Source of the DNA: Tetragonia tetragonoides
Lineage: Eukaryota; Streptophyta; Magnoliopsida; Caryophyllales; Aizoaceae
DNA length: 64,000 nucleotides
NCBI GenBank assembly: GCA_038025085.1
Contig: CM076146.1
Coordinates: 46,143,336-46,207,335 of the forward strand
Direction of reading: 5' to 3'
A program made the position numbers and the translations under genes. The stretch's first letter is position 1, and every line of letters starts with the position of its first letter. This document shows positions 63,103 through 64,000 of this stretch, in pieces. The notes beneath the pieces were generated by a model that worked only from the letters and a program-made list of their open reading frames with translations, was not told the origin of the DNA and made no database searches.

Positions 63103-64000
63103 TTAGGACTTTACCCGTGTTACACACGGGCGACCTATATATCTCTATATGTTTATGTTTATAGGTATATAAAAAATCATGGAAAATAGTAATTGGTCGA
63201 AATGTTACACATGTCATACCACTCATCATTCTACGATTAAAAAATAAAACAATATCTATCACTTGTCAGTTAACTTGCAATTATACATCATATAGTGTAA
63301 CTTAATAAATTGTCACTCCAAATGTAACTTATGTCATTATATTTTAGCATATCCTTACAAAATTTATGTCTAATCTGTGTTTATACCATCATATAAAACG
63401 TAATTAAATATTTAGTGCTTGTAATATTAACAGCGATTATCCCCACAAATAATAGTCAATTTTTACATAGCCTATGCTTATACCAACTGATATAATTCTT
63501 GTTATTAAACAACCATCAGTTTGGTTAAGCTGACCGTTAATGTGTATTTCAGTATTTGAAATCTAAAAGTTAAAAGACTTACCTTCTTTCAATTGGAAAA
63601 AAAATAGCGACAACTCACTATCTAGTAAAAGGAAAAATAATATGTAATTCATCAAAATGTGATACCTGCACGTTACCAACGCTTATACCCACAACTATAT
63701 AACCCTTATTATATTATGTGGATCTATTTTCCCAAATATTCATCTTCTAATGTATACTCAATAACAACTTTTATTGTGTTAAAAATATTAAAATTGGATA
63801 TTAAGGTCATTTTATATTAATGTAATTCTATCTAAAGAAAAAAGAAAGAATATGAATAGGCGGTAGCAATTACTATAGGATGTCGATAACTAATTACTCA
63901 CCAATATCAAAACAAAAAGAGACAATTAATGTCCAATCAAATTGTGACACTTGTCACGTTACTTGCGATCATACCCAAAACTATATACTTACACTTATTC
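63103..64000 (-). mobile_element. Helitron-like element, 3' end only, continues beyond the window
   Basis: On the minus strand the sequence ends with hairpin CCCGTGT-GTA-ACACGGG (63114-63130), seven spacer bases and CTAA followed by T, the Helitron 3' signature (CTRR/T). The 5' TC end was not located. Inside, a roughly 60-bp motif recurs in diverged form near 63650-63712 and 63937-63998 (GTGAYACYTG, CGTTAC, ATACCCAMAACTATATA), with a weaker copy near 63260. Confidence 0.65.

Overview
The window is nuclear DNA of a flowering plant, most likely a eudicot. Genes have GT-AG introns and are widely spaced in AT-rich DNA. Nuclear tRNA genes, long TA microsatellites and several superfamilies of plant DNA transposons are present. 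I cannot name the species from sequence alone; a Caryophyllales-type plant is only a guess. No bacterial, viral or CRISPR feature was seen.

Layout, left to right. 1-2457 (-): an SVR7-type chloroplast PPR gene, running off the left edge and broken by a hAT insertion and a one-base frameshift. 5479-6805 (-): a proline-rich heavy-metal-associated isoprenylated protein (HIPP). 7-14 kb: a Tourist MITE, a tRNA-derived SINE, an orphan 5' fragment of a second HIPP gene whose intron carries about 77 TA repeats, and a decayed unrecognised gene remnant. 14396-19168 (+): an OPT-family transporter, OPT3 by position. 20049-22658 (-): the SnRK1 beta subunit KINbeta2. 24883-25381 (+): mitochondrial acyl carrier protein. 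25977-27474 (-): a secreted Ole e 1-domain protein. 29-35 kb: a hAT element, tRNA-Ile, a duplicated tRNA-Leu segment, and a 4.5-kb Mutator-like element with a decayed FAR1-type transposase that landed inside one copy of the duplication. 35640-37549 (-): a Nudix hydrolase. 39045-40847 (+): a trihelix factor. 42973-43203 (-): a small membrane protein. 45511-51954 (+): a LEC1-type NF-YB whose 5.3-kb first intron holds a CACTA-like element. 52479-52552 (-): tRNA-Thr. 54255-58095 (-): AKR2-type ankyrin chaperone. 59.4-64 kb: a tandemly duplicated repeat split by a precisely bounded Helitron, then the 3' end of a second Helitron.

The genes are not an operon-like system. Their order matches two Arabidopsis neighbourhoods as I remember them: At4g16360-16390 (KINbeta2, OPT3, HIPP, SVR7) and At5g47630-47670 (mtACP3, Ole e 1, NUDX2, trihelix, NF-YB). 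Conserved gene order therefore supports orthology for most calls. The accessory content is almost all transposons, many with exact target-site duplications. I found no convincing new biological system. The strongest second-look items are the disrupted SVR7, the Helitron with its paralogous empty site, the tRNA-Leu duplication split by the Mutator element, and the CACTA-loaded intron of the LEC1-type gene.
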